Assembly (NCBI GenBank): GCA_963978905.1
Contig: OZ022259.1
Span: 31,287,994 to 31,351,993, forward strand
Length of the DNA: 64,000 bases
Reading direction: 5' to 3'
Source: Trichostrongylus colubriformis
Lineage: Eukaryota > Nematoda > Chromadorea > Rhabditida > Trichostrongylidae
The position numbers and the translations under genes are program-made. Positions 32,792 to 44,620 of this stretch are shown here, piece after piece. The notes under the pieces are model-generated. The model ran no database searches. It was not told the origin of the DNA and saw nothing but the letters and a program-made list of their open reading frames with translations. Within the stretch, counting starts at the first letter, position 1; every line of letters begins with the position of its first letter.

Positions 32792-35115
32792 TTGTACGTA
32801 CATGCGTAAACCACCGCATATTGTGTTTCGGCTGAATGGAAAGTGTCTTTTGATCAATTTTCACCTAGAAAAGTGCCATATTGGTTTCGAAGCGATCTAT
32901 CACGAAGAAAGATTGAGCGACTTCAATGTAAGAGACCGTGTCTACAGAAAACTGAACAAGTTTTATCACAAACGCTCGTAAAAAGTTGTTCTCTTCTTGG
33001 TTGAGACTCGTTCATAAATCACTGAGAGTGCTCACTGGTTTCAGCCGCAGAAAGGCGTTGATGTGGTGTAAGGCGGTGATGATGAAGTGAATGAATAAAA
33101 CCGGTAGCACACCGGTAGAGGGATAATGGGAGAGCAGCATTTGAATGGGCAACGTTTCGCTCGAAAGTTAGTCAGAGGGAAAGTTGGCCAGTGGCCAGTG
33201 CAAGAGTGTATATACCTCAGAAACTTTGGCTGACGATAGCGTAGCCGCTCGACTAATTAACATCTTCCGAATTTTTTCCGCTTTTTGCTCAAGAAACTTG
33301 AGCTCTGGGTAGATATTCAAACCTGGGTGACTTTCAGATCCTCCTAAGCGATGTTCCGTTTGATGGGAGTGACAAGGAGACTTGCCCAATTGAACGAAAC
33401 TTCTACGAGGATTTGTGAAGCCTTAGTCGTCTTCGTTGTCCTCTCTTATATCCAATGTTAGCATTTGAAAAATCCAGTCCTTTCGAATATTCCTGCCCCG
33501 CTTATTTCGGAATGTTTTTGAACTGCCTTTATTATATATAGTTTGACTAAATGGAAGAAGAATTAGAAAAGCAAATCAGTTAGATATTAGAGATTGGTGG
33601 AAGGTCACTGAGGCTGTTCTCCCCGTGCGGAGATCGTGGACGAAACGAATCCAGCGTTCTTTCATGGGTGAAGACCCGCAGAATGTCGTCCTCCCGATGA
33701 GACCCATTTTCACTTTAAAAAAAGTGGTTCACCTAATGGAGACGTAACACCACTGATTGCGAATTAAAGTGCAAGTGAGCGAGTGATATTTTTTTAAATC
33801 AAACGAAAAGCAAATCAAGTGGTTAACGCTTACCTACCATTATATAATCACCACTTTCGGGCTCAAAACATTCGCAGTCAATCTATGTTTTTGGCCACGC
33901 CCACACACCTCAGTCTTTCCCTTTGTATACAGTAAAGTGTGGTGAAAGCGAAAGGCTGCACATGAATAATAGCTTCTGTAGAAACCTATTCTTGTGGCAG
34001 AGATTTCTCCTTTTTTTTGCTTGACCTGTTCCCGAACACTTCTGATTTATTCGCGGTCTCAGTAATCAAGTCGGGCAGCCCTAACTTTTCACCTTCATGT
34101 ATTTTCGTTGTTTTTTGATCCGAGCAGTCACACCACAACCGTTGTTTTAGCTCTCAGAACATAAGACAGTAGTGTAGGAGGGTCACACCCACAGCTACGA
34201 CTTCAGAAAAGAAGAGCGTAGCAAAAAGGGGTCATTTTCACTTACTCAAGAGCCTGAAAGACCTGTTTGAGCCATGAGAAACCGTATGAGGCCAGGGCCC
34301 GAAGGGCACGCAACGCCTTCTTCTGATGGGACCATGGAAATCTGAAGGCCTTTGTCGTCATTTACTTCTTTTCTTTGGCCAGCTCGGCAGAGCAAAAGTA
34401 GAGCATATGTTCGTCGTTCAGATGACTTCTACAGGGAGGTCCTTATTTCGGTTGTTCTTATGTCGCCACTGAGAATTTTTGCACTTTTCCACACGCGATA
34501 TAAGTGCCGTGCGTGGTAGCTTTTAGCCGACGGCGTCTCATATTCGAGCTGTGTTTGTCAGCGCGATTTCATATGAAAACGGCTCCTTTCACATTCGCCC
34601 AATCTGGGATATCACTATCACCAGAAAAGGTTTCTTCCTGTCAATGGTGAAAACAGCACATGAATCAACACAGGCGTCGACGGATTGGGTTTCCCTTGAA
34701 TGTTCCTACGCACTTTTTCGCGTCCCATTCCATTTCTTCACTTATGACCAGTCATTTCTCTGCATCATGCAATACAATACCGTAGATGGAAATTGTCTGG
34801 AATCGCGAAAGCGTCATATGGGTGGAAGAGTCTGAAAAGTGGCTAGAGATATTTGGTTCTGCTGTTGAATCGTTGCAATGTTGCACCAGAAGAGGGTGTG
34901 AATAGGCGATCGAGGAGTGTGGTTCCTTGAAAATCTATTATTTGTTTATTTATTTATTATTTACACTTTATGGTCGCCACACGAAAAATAAACGGAACTA
35001 CGAACTTGGAAATCATTTGACTTGTAAAGGGAAAGAAAATACCACAACAAGCTCTACATGAACGAACCGCTTCGCTAACATTATGACAGCGATAACATAT
35101 ATTACATACATTGTC

Positions 35116-35672
35116 CTTAAGACGGTAGACACGATCAGTGCTAGTTTTTAAGTTCACAGAAGATTCCCTACTCATCACTCAAAATAGAAAAAATATAGGG
35201 CTTGACGGGCTGCTTGAGTTCGTGCTCAAGGTTATGTATTCCATTGAACCTATTCACTAACAGACAACCGCTAACATTATGAAAATAAATAAATGAACAA
35301 ATAAATCTAATAATTGAGACAGAGTCCTTCAACTGGAGTAGAGCACCACTAGTTCGGTTCCCGAATGAAATCCATTTGTTTGTGAAATACTAATCTTAAG
35401 ACACTGGATACCGATCAATACTAGTTTTTAAGTCCAAGACAGAGTCCTTCAACTGGAGTAAAGCACCACTAGTTCGGTTCCCGAAAATCCATTTATTTGT
35501 GAAATACTGATCTTAAGACATTGGATACCGATCAGTACTAGTTTTTAAGTCCACAGAAGATTCCCTACTCGTCAGTCGATATAGAAAAAATAGAGGGCTT
35601 GTCTGGCTGTCTGAGCGAGCTCTATGATTTGTGATTTCCATTGAACCTATTCACTAGCGGACCGTAGCGTAA
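35116..35672. repeat. Tandem and direct repeats, 120-bp unit
   Basis: A 120-bp unit occurs at 35318-35437 and again at 35438-35552 (the second with a 4-base deletion), including GACAGAGTCCTTCAACTGG and CACCACTAGTTCGGTTCCCG. A larger direct repeat links 35116-35275 with 35512-35672 (CACAGAAGATTCCCTACTC and CATTGAACCTATTCACTA). A local satellite-like array with no coding content. Confidence 0.88.
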
Positions 35673-35698
35673 ACCTACCTTTTAGCACTAATCCATAA

Positions 35699-35873
35699 GA
35701 CCGCGTTCATACTTTGCGGCGGCGGCGGCAAGTGGCTGCGTGTCCCTGCGTCTCCGCCTGTGCCACCTTGACTCGTTGCCCCCGTCGTATCTGCACCTCC
35801 CCGTGCCACTCTTCCTCGCTGCCTGTGAACGCAGCCACTCCGTCCTGCTGGCGTAGGGTATGAATGCAGCCTA
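35699..35873. repeat. Foldback family A, copy
   Basis: Starts GACCGCGTTCATACTTTGCGGC and ends GGGTATGAATGCAGCC, with the internal inverted blocks GTGGCTGCGTGTCCCTGCGT and GAACGCAGCCACTC. GC-rich, about 175 bp, in otherwise AT-rich DNA. Confidence 0.85.
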
Positions 35874-36829
35874 GGTGTTCCTTTTAAAAAATGGGCCTTT
35901 CGTAGTGTTCATAGAAGGATTTGCTGTAAAGTTCTTCACAGCGCACGACTGCAACTTAAAATTCGACTACCATTCACAACTTTTTTTTACCAAGGAAAAT
36001 CCGACAAGGTTATTTTTTTATTGACAAGCTGAATGTCGCAGTTTCGCTTGCTTCCTTCAACCTTTGTCATACACTTCGCCTATTTGTTTATAATGTGCAC
36101 AACAAAGACAGCCACACCCATATCTGTCATGCATATTATAAAAATAGAAAATCTCAAAGAGTCAATATGTACATTAATAACCCCATTCAAAAAGTCCCAC
36201 TCCTAGTGAACCCTGCTTTTTTTGCCATTTTATCTGTACACCACACAAAAACTTAACCAATGATGGGAAAATTAGCCGTCCGTCGCCTTGCCGAAGCTCT
36301 ACTTCAATTATGCGTGTAAACAGTCACTTTTATTAATTGACACAATAATATATTATAAAAATAGTCAGATTCAGGTCAGCTATTCCTGACGCTCCACTGC
36401 CGCAACGTCAAGCAGACGGCGAGCGAATTATCGTACAGAATGCCGTCGGTCATCACGTGTTGCTGAATGCCTTCTTGGTCGCCGTGCTGACCACATTATG
36501 CTTGTAGCCCTTAGGTCGTGGACGAGTTTTCGCGTGTGAATGTGCTTTTCTCGTGCTCACTACGTCCTTCTACTCTTTCGTGAAGACGTTCCTGTACATA
36601 CCATAGACCGAGAATTCAATTCTCCTCTTTTTATATAATCACCGCGTCATAGAGGAACTTTGCTGATTTGATTATTAGCAAAATTATAATAATTTTTCAA
36701 AATTAACGCTTTTTTGTCAATAATTTCGTTTGTGTCGATTCTTTTGTATATACGTATATGTTTCCATCGAAATACAGAATATTGGATAACTCATTTGCTG
36801 TTCATATTTTCATTTAAAGTGACAAGTGG

Positions 36830-39183
36830 ACTTGGGGTTCGCGGGTGGATGTAGTTTTAGATCCGAAAGTGGCGTCGTACGGGATCAGGGCCTCGCCACC
36901 CGCGACATCTTTGAACTGCAATCGCTACTGGTGAGCGCGAGACACTGGTCCCCACTCGAGCGCTTCGAAGCACTTACTAACCAATTGGACAACGTCGCAC
37001 TCTAAAGTATCGCCACACTCTCAGTGGACTATCCGATCAAAGCCGATCTGCGCACCCTCCTCAGCACGCTCACCACCAACTGGCCATTTATGCGAAAGGA
37101 CGCGTGTCGCGAAAGCGAGGATCGCTCCTCTGTTCCTGTGGCGCACGGGTCCCCGTGGGTTTGACCGCCGCGGCTCCACGTTGGTCATATTCCGTGATCG
37201 TTCGATATCGAACGATGGCTGCGCACCGCGGCACCATCACGGACCTCCCCGGGCAGTCTTCTCTCTGGCTCTACAGGCGTGTGGCGCGCCGTTATATTTC
37301 TTGTAACTCCACACGGGCCTCTCTGACGAGGTCGGCGGCGGCACCACGGGGCTTAGGCCCTTAGAATCAGCTAAGGATCGTCCCAACTTTGGAATTCCCT
37401 ACGAAACTTACCAGTAGTGTCGTCGGACGGGGCTCGTAGCGAGAGCCCGGCGTGAGTTATCATTTAATACAGATTTGTGTTGTATTGGTTGCATTCTTAG
37501 TTCACATAAAATTACTACTACTCTCGTGTGTTCCTTACCAAATCCCTTGAGAGGTTTTCCTTTCAATCTTTCTTGCATAATGTGTGTTTGTGTCATGCAG
37601 TATTAATGGGTTCGTGTGATTTGGGATTGTTGGGAAAAGTTCCCAGGCGTCAGCCTGGTTTGCTCGGGTTTCCGGTCCCCTTCTAGTTCAGCGTTAGGAC
37701 CCCGGGAGGACAGGTTAGGCGCGGTCCGCACTTACTGTGGGCCACCCATGGGGCGCCGTTTGCAACATGGTGCATCGGCCGTAGGTAACGTTCCCGTTCG
37801 ACCGTTAATTGATCGACGGTCGGTAAAAGCGGCCCTACCACTACCCATGGTGTGCGCGTAGCCTTTCCTCCACCTCAACTAAGTAATCCAGCAAGATCGC
37901 CTGTTAGGTATAGTACATTAACTAGGGTGCTAAGTATTCTAGGGCCCTAGGCATTTAAGTTTGCCAAGTGGTGGCAGCCTTGTCAAAATTAAATGTACGC
38001 GCGCGGGGCTTCTAGTAGTACAATACCTAGGCAAATTAGGACGTGGGAGACGGGACGACTGACAAGGTAGGAGCTAGCGCCTTAAATGAGACACGGGGGT
38101 CTCAGCCGCAGTTACCAAAAGGGTAGCGCGGTGGATCGCTATCCTGCAAGAGGAGGTAGACTTGTAGGTACGTACCACATGCATGTTAGTCCCACTGTCA
38201 GAGTGGGCGCACTGAGAGAGCGCGCTCGTTCCTCTACCGTGTGGGTTGGCCACCCAATAAGGTAGAAAGGATAGGTGTTAAAATTCTGGTTTGGGTCTAC
38301 CGGCTCCACAAACCCTCGGTCATCGTCTCCGTCCCACCTCCTGACCACATATGCACTATACTTAACACCCGTATAAACTGGTACACATTTTAAACAAAAT
38401 TGGTCCTACGATCCATTGACACTATAGTACAACACTAGCATAAATTCCAAAACAGCTGCAAGAGAGACGGGGAAATACCTCAACAAAATCTAAATCAAAA
38501 CAATCCAATTTTGTTTTCAAACCCAATCATTTTTCATTATTTCTATCGGTCAGTATGCAATTTATCATGTAATATACTCACGCCGTTTCATCGTTACGAG
38601 CATTCGCCCTTTACACTGTGACGACGTCTGTAAGGTTTCAGGTTTTCCAAAACCCAAAGTTGGGAATATTCTCGTGGCCTACCCGTCACCACTGCTGTCA
38701 ACACGTCATCGATCAACATGACTTCCGTCGGCTACCTCAAAGGCCAGATTACGAAGACCACCAAGGCGTTGGAAGAAACAAACCTACTGGCCCAAAATGT
38801 ACTTGCCGAGAAAGTCGCCGAAGAAGAGAGAACCAGAGGGAAGATAGATACTTCAACACAACGGACAAGACAATACATGGAGGTGCTGAACAAACTACAG
38901 CAACAATCAGGCAATCTACTCAATGACTGGAAACGAGCTGAGAGCTACGCCAACAAAAAAGAAGATGAAGAAGAAAGCTCCAGCATACTACAGGGGTTCC
39001 AAGAACACTGGGAGGCAACAAATTGTGAATCACAGCTAACGCTAGCGCGAATCAATGTTTCATTCATGGAGAAAGCAGTGGAGGAAGTCCAAGCTGTGGT
39101 AGCAAAACAGCAGCAAAGAAGAGAGGAAAAGGACCCGTGCGCCACAGGAACAGAGGAGCGATCCTCGCTTTCGCGACAGCGCG
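36830..39183 (+). mobile_element. LTR-retrotransposon remnant, 5' region and gag part
   Basis: A GC-richer block with the gag-like frame at its 3' end and a long non-coding leader (about 37400-38700) that could hold an LTR and untranslated leader. At 36890-37105 a broken plus-strand frame rich in Leu and Arg (ELQSLLVSARHW, then LRTLLSTLTTNW) resembles a helical capsid segment. A perfect 48-bp inverted repeat links 37105-37152 and 39131-39178, which indicates rearrangement. No protease, polymerase or paired LTR was found. Assignment to a Pao/BEL-like element rests on the coiled-coil gag and is tentative. Confidence 0.5.
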
Positions 39184-39377
39184 TCCATATTCAGGGCCGG
39201 CACGGCGTGGCTGCATTCAGAGGCTGCGAGGCAGGATGGCATGGGGGAGGTGCGGAGGACACAGGCAACGAAGCACGTTGGCATGGGCGGAGACGCAGAG
39301 ACACGGAGGCACCCCCTGCTACCGGCTCTACAAAGTATGAAAGCGCCCCAAGCCAACCATCCATGCCTCATTTGTGA
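38718..39377 (+). pseudogene. Gag-like coiled-coil open frame truncated by a foldback
   Basis: A 219-codon frame starts at ATG 38718. Residues 1 to about 140 are highly charged and helical (KALEETN, AEKVAEEERTRGK, NKLQQQSGNLLNDWKRAE, EEVQAVVAKQQQRREEK), like the N-terminal coiled coil of Gag from nematode LTR elements. From about 39184 the frame enters a family A foldback and is no longer gag sequence, so the apparent C-terminus is an insertion artefact. No nucleocapsid zinc knuckle follows. It is probably dead, though a cellular coiled-coil gene cannot be fully excluded. Confidence 0.5.
39184..39356. repeat. Foldback family A, copy inserted in the gag frame
   Basis: The left end TCCATATTCAGGGCCGGCACGG and the right end ACCGGCTCTACAAAGTATGAAAG are inverted family A termini with the usual GGCGGAGACGCAGAGACAC centre. 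It interrupts the gag-like frame. Confidence 0.8.
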
Positions 39378-40382
39378 GCACACACATACTGAAACCCATG
39401 CTCCTGGATGCAAATTTGCTGAATATGATATTCTACTATGTATAAGCAGCCAAGTGTCTGTTAGTACGTGGGTGGGTGTCTGCATGCTCAAAGGCAGTGG
39501 TAGGGGCAGTCCGGTTGGATCAATCATTCCGGTTTTTGATGAAGATCGGTAGGCGTTTTCACCACGAAAGCTGGCACGTCAAGCATAACGTCATTCCGAT
39601 CAACCGGTCTCCATACGATGAGTATCATTCTGCTGTCATGCTCATTACCCTACACCTCGTTCACTCTTCGGCAAAGTCATCCCTAGGCGGCGAGCCGTGA
39701 TAAGAGAGGCAACTGAAGCCAAAAAAGGTCGCCTCCATCACAGCTCAGAAGCGCGTTTTTCGCGGGGGATTTCGCGGCAGGTAGGCTTTCTAGGGCCCTA
39801 GTTTCCATGTGGATGACTATCAACAATCATGCAGGGTTCTCATTTTTTTGTAGTGCTATGGGCGGTGCTGAGGAACTTCAACGATGGGTGACTAGAAATG
39901 ATCACAATTGGTAAGCAAGGATTTGCTAAGGATTTTGTTTGAACAGAAGGAAACATGTGCCGTTATATTAAGTGCATTTGTTGCACCGTTTTCGAATTCA
40001 GAGAAAGAGGGCTTTTCAAAATATCTTCTGACTATCCTAACTGAAGTCCGACTAATCTCTGTAACCTACAAGGCTTCTGTGGTTTGTTCTGAACTTGTGT
40101 ATTTTCTCAGTACGTTTGATTGGATTAAACCTTTTCGGGAATAGCAGAAAGTGATTCGTTATTGTCTCACTATTTCTGATTGCCTATGGCTTCTGCTTTT
40201 CTATTAAAAGCGGAACGGGCTCATTTAAAATCGCTATCAGCAAACAAAAATTGCGTCTACATTGCATTTCTTCATTACTACGTTATGTGACGCAGTTTGT
40301 GCGCCAGCAACGTTGGAACGTCGGTAAGGTTGGCGCCGGCAACGTTGGTAAACTGTAACCGTTGCCGCAATGTGCAAGGTCG

Positions 40383-40552
40383 CCTTCATAACATGCGCCG
40401 GCAGGCGTGGCTGCTTTCACAGGCAGCGATGCAGAGTCGCACGAGGGACGTGCAGAGACGACGCAGACAATGAGACACGGTATCAGTGGCAGAGAAGCAA
40501 AAACAAGCAGTCACGCCCTGTCACCGGCACAGCAAGGTGTAAACGTGGCTTA
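40383..40552. repeat. Foldback family A, copy
   Basis: GCCTTCATAACATGCGCCGG at the left end pairs with CACCGGCACAGCAAGGTGTAAACGTGGC at the right, with GGCGTGGCTGC / GCAGTCACGCC internal arms and the AGAGACGACGCAGACAATGAG centre. Diverged. Confidence 0.75.
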
Positions 40553-41148
40553 AAAGCATTTCGAATCTCAAGAGAAACCTTGGAAAACCATTATTCGTCA
40601 TAGTAGAGGCTTTTCACTGGGAAACAGAAAAACTATCATTTTCCTTAGCAAAGACCAGAAAAACGATTAACTCACGTCCGTTACACGTAATTTCCTACTA
40701 ATGCAGTTAGGCACTCCCGATTGAACTTCCTATATGACGAGATTCCGGAGTACATCCCGCCAATATTACATCAGGTGACAGAAATGCGCAATAACAGGGG
40801 AATAACACACTCTTTACCCAAAAATGCGAAAATATGCAAAACAGACAGTTGCTCTTCCTAACTGTCTAATATTTTATTTTTACCACTTGAAGACTCCCTT
40901 AGCTTTTTATTTCATTGAGATTTGAAAAAGAACTATACCCAGGAATATTCGAATTCCCGCTGGTAATTTCAAATCACAATGCTTGAATGACCGTTCGCAA
41001 TGATTTACAACAGTTATCAAAGCGATAATACTTTGAGCGTTTATGGCACATCGTATCCTGTAGCAGCGGCCATATTAATCAAAATTTACTGTGCTAGTGT
41101 TCAATACTACGTTCGGCACCGCTGCGGAGATTGGTGGTAAGCCAAGTT

Positions 41149-41326
41149 TGGCCGCGTTCATACTTTGCGGCACCGACAGCAAGACCTGGCTGCGTGTCTC
41201 TGCGTCTCCACCTGTACCACTATGTCTCGTTGGCTGTGTCGTCCGTAACCTCTGCTTGTGCCACTCTGTTTCGCTGCTTTTAGACGCACGCACGCCTTGC
41301 TGCCGCAGAGTATGAAGGCGGCCTTA
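41149..41326. repeat. Foldback family A, well-preserved copy
   Basis: GGCCGCGTTCATACTTTGCGGC at the left pairs with TGCCGCAGAGTATGAAGGCGGCC at the right. The centre carries GTGTCTCTGCGTCTCCACC as in the other copies. Confidence 0.87.
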
Positions 41327-42104
41327 GGGGTTTTCTCGATGCCGTTGAGCACGGTACGGGGAAGTAGAAGCCACCCGCAATGGTGATGACATCCTTCCAA
41401 ATTGTGATAAAAACGAACAGCTGAAAGGTTAGCAGGATACGATTTTTTTGGTAGGTTAGTCGTCTATCTGAGTCTTTGCAAGATTTTTTTAATTGAAGTA
41501 GGGACACTACCTTTTCATTTCAGTAGTTCGTCTTCATTGTCAATGCGTGCTTTGCACTGCTTTTTTTATTGCCTCACTTGCTCTACTTGTGAGTGCCCAT
41601 GGAAAGGCCGCCAGCAAGCTAAATCCTCAAAAAAGGAGGTCATATTCGACTCGCTGGGAAGGGTGTCTAATCCTAGATGCCAGCAAAACGCTAAAGGATG
41701 GTCGATGGTAAATTAATGAAATAATTAGTAGTAGTAGTGGTAATTAAGGAAGGGTCTACAATCGATGTAAGTACAGGAAGACCTACGATATTTCTCGCAT
41801 TACCGAGGTGAGCGTTATTTGTTGACAAGTCTTAGTTTGTATTAATATTACAATAAATAAATATTACAACACAAATGAAAAAAATAATGCAAATAAAATT
41901 ATGGTGTGTATAAAAAGGCTTGTAGATTGAGATCGTCCTCATATGTTACTAGAAATGCGAGCACAGAGGGTCCTAGCGGGCTACAATGCTAAGCGAAAAG
42001 CGTTTAATACACTAGAAACGTAAATGGAAAATTTATGTATGGCCTATGCTAGAATGATGTCGACCACCGTCAATCGCCTCCTTCCTCTGGGAGCAAAGGA
42101 TGTA

Positions 42105-43029
42105 CACACTGCGGCAAAATATGTATTGACCTCTTGATAACGTATTGCCTTTTCAGCCACAAAAGAGGTATATACATGAATTTTGTTCAGGGTATAGATG
42201 ATCATCAAACATTCCATCATGCAGATCGAAAACTGATGAGGTCCTCTCTGGCCCAGACACACTCGCGCAGGCTGCGGGGAAGAGCGCCTGTCGTAAGTGA
42301 CCGTTGTGAATATCGTCCAAAACTTTTGCCACAACAGGCGCTAGAGAACAGAGAAAAATGGAGGAGGTAGTGCAGGCTTCGCCTTCCAAGTACTTCGAAA
42401 GGAGATTGAGCGGATTGAGATTCATGCTTTTGATCGACACGCTGCAAGGTGGTAAAGACTCAAAGACTGCTCTGAGACCACTGCTACCGCAACTACTCCT
42501 TGTAGGTTTTGGCTACTCCCTGGCCAAAATGATCTGAATTGAGTCTTAGCTAAAGTGTTGTTCAGGGATGTACTTGTCTCTCGATGACATTGTTGGTTTA
42601 GTTGTGCTGAATGGTTTTGACTCGAACTTCGCAAGAATTGTGGGATTTTGGTACTACGCCGCACCGTCTCGCAACAGCGCCTCTCTAGATTTTTTGGGTA
42701 TTGAGCCATTCGATTGTTCCGTTTCGTGCATCTTGTAGCTCAAAGCGTGCGCTATCCCTCACAGTTCGTTCGCTGCTTTGAGACCACTCTTACGAGTGCA
42801 TGGGACGATTTGTGCGGCGATCATCTTCGACCCACGGCGGTTGCTTTTCCTCGCCTTCTTCGTCATGGGCCCAAGCTGAAGAGATGGTATCGAATTCTGG
42901 TAGCATATCAAGATATGTTAGTGGGAAGTGCCTATCGGTTAGATATATCAGTGAAACTCATGCTGATACCTCAATTCTCCCTACTATGGTTAAGCCTTGT
43001 CAGGCGGTCAATACTTTTGCGGCACCCTG
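42105..43029 (-). mobile_element. TA-flanked Tc1/mariner-like element, degenerate
   Basis: The right end (read on the minus strand) CAGGGTGCCGCAAAAGTATTGACC pairs with the left end CACACTGCGGCAAAATATGTATTGACC. Each is flanked by TA (42103-42104 and 43030-43031). The 925-bp interior contains broken minus-strand frames, one with a FWPGSSQ stretch that weakly recalls the WPxxSPDLNP motif of Tc1-type transposases. The terminal G-rich sequence resembles, but differs from, that of the CAGGGGGTGCC family. Confidence 0.65.
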
Positions 43030-43489
43030 TATAGTGAAAGGCTCACTTCTTCCGATAAAATAAAACCGACCTTGTTCCTCTGTTTATGAATGTACGACAT
43101 AAGGTTGTGAACGCAGTATACATCACCCCAAAAGATTATCGTTTAGGAAAGTAAAAACTGCTCAAAGAGCGGTCAGATTTGCTATAGGAAAGACTACGCT
43201 GCTCATGGAATTGCTGCGCTGTTACGGAAACCGGTTTTCGCGACAATTTCAGTACCACGAATGTGGCTCTCTGGTTTTTCTTGACCACGATTTCAACTGA
43301 TTTGCGAGAAACCTGTCATTCACGAGTAAGTTCCGTCATTTCGGACTGAATCGTTTCGTCGAGTGTCATCAGTCTCATTCCCTTTGTGCAATGGGCAGAG
43401 GGGGGAGGGGTACTTGAGGAATCGTACACTGGAACTTTAATTCTCCCTTACCCAATGTTCTATTTGCTCACTAAGGGTCGCATGCCAAG

Positions 43490-43830
43490 TTCCACGTGAA
43501 AACAGGAATCCGCTTGAGCTACAGCTCCTCAGAGTAACGTCCCACGGAATGTGGTGTCCTAGTGGGTGTGAACGCTAGAGAGAATGAAGCGCAATGAAGC
43601 GACAGTCACGGGGTCAGGGACGCAATGTGAGAAGCAAAACAACATTCGAAGCAAGAATTCGAAGTGTGCTCCGGCCGCTACGGCAGTTCAAATGTTGTGC
43701 CGGGAAATGCAGTGGGAATTCAAGCGAGTTGCTGTTCTTCCAGTCCTTCGATTTCTGCTTTGGAACAAACTTTGGAACAAACAACAACAACAATTTTCTC
43801 GTTTCTTTTTGTGAATTTCATGTTATGTTT
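43490..43830 (+). repeat. Dispersed repeat R3, copy 1
   Basis: Aligns with 59455-59790 in the same orientation. Shared blocks are GAGAG, GTCACG(G/T)GGTCAGGGACGCA, the GCCGGCC area, and GCGAGTTGCTGTTCTT followed by TTCGATT. No coding motif. The element class is unknown. Confidence 0.65.
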
Positions 43831-44139
43831 GGGTCCACGCTAAATCATTATAGGATGCATCAGTTTTCGGCCGAAACGTGCTTCTCATAAGCCAGAGCTG
43901 GTACTCAAAGCTATTTTTGGTATTTTGTCTCATTCTTTCTCCGGTGACTTCCTGAGAGATAATATTGTGCTTGATTTTGGTTTGCACGTTTTCCTGTCTA
44001 GGTGGACCACATGAAAAATATCCAGCTATAGGATGCTATTGGGAATCTTTCTGTCAAGCAAATCCACGGGTGATTTTCTTTATGGGGAAAGCCTTGTTAA
44101 TTAAAAACAGGATGGATTTTGGTCATTGACAAAACCGCC

Positions 44140-44620
44140 TTGCGGCTTTACATCATTTTTAGAGCTTTTTGCCATGAGCCGATGCTCCGCTTTGTTGAGG
44201 TGTCTACACAGTGCTTTTGAAAATCGTGCCCGTACCGTACTGCAAAATTTTCTGTAGAGCTCGAGATTTGACTGACGAGAGATAGATTTGGCAGATTGTG
44301 GAATATGAAATTGAGGGTGCTCAGCAGTGTAACAGTAGAGAAAGAAGGAAACGGAACGGCGACAAACCCGAGAAATAGGAACCTGAAATTCATCTTTTCC
44401 TTTCGCACCCCTCTGCATCACTACCGTGTGGGTAAGATGAAGGCAAGCGAGGGGCTGGATCACCCTACCGCTATCGTTGTTCCTCGTCGGCAGTTCTCGC
44501 CGGCGGATGAACGGCAGCACGACTCGCCGTGCTGCGGAATCGTGACAGGACCCCAAATGGAGCTCTTTCAATGCAAGTTTAGCCACACGGCACGTCTTCT
44601 GAAGTGGTTTTCCCAGGAAA
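44140..44620 (+). repeat. Dispersed repeat R1, copy 3 (longest)
   Basis: Aligns with 31490-31850 (inverted) and 27975-28210 (inverted). Contains CTCTGCATCACTACCG, GAGGGGCTGGATCACC, GTCGGCAGTTCTCGCCGGCG and the A-rich GTGTAACAGTAGAGAAAGAAGG end. A 161-codon antisense frame is open here but has no family support beyond repeat homology. Confidence 0.75.

Larger units (their letters stand above)
30090..36830. other. Repeat-rich interval, no gene recognised
   Basis: Holds the SINE, foldback, R1 and tandem repeats listed separately. If the activin-receptor-like transcript continues past 30085, its next exon should start in phase 2, but none was recognised here. Between 32800 and 34950 I see no feature. 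Confidence 0.5.
39357..42100. other. Repeat-bearing interval without a recognised gene
   Basis: Apart from two family A foldbacks, no feature was recognised. At 41330-41416 on the minus strand a TTTCAG acceptor is followed by an open hydrophobic frame (LFVFITIWKDVITIAGGFYF), but it runs directly into the foldback and has no partner exon. Confidence 0.45.

Noticed and set aside
37939..39800. CTAGGGCCCTAG copies as the paired LTRs of the gag element
   Set aside because: Only a short palindrome is shared; flanking sequence does not align.
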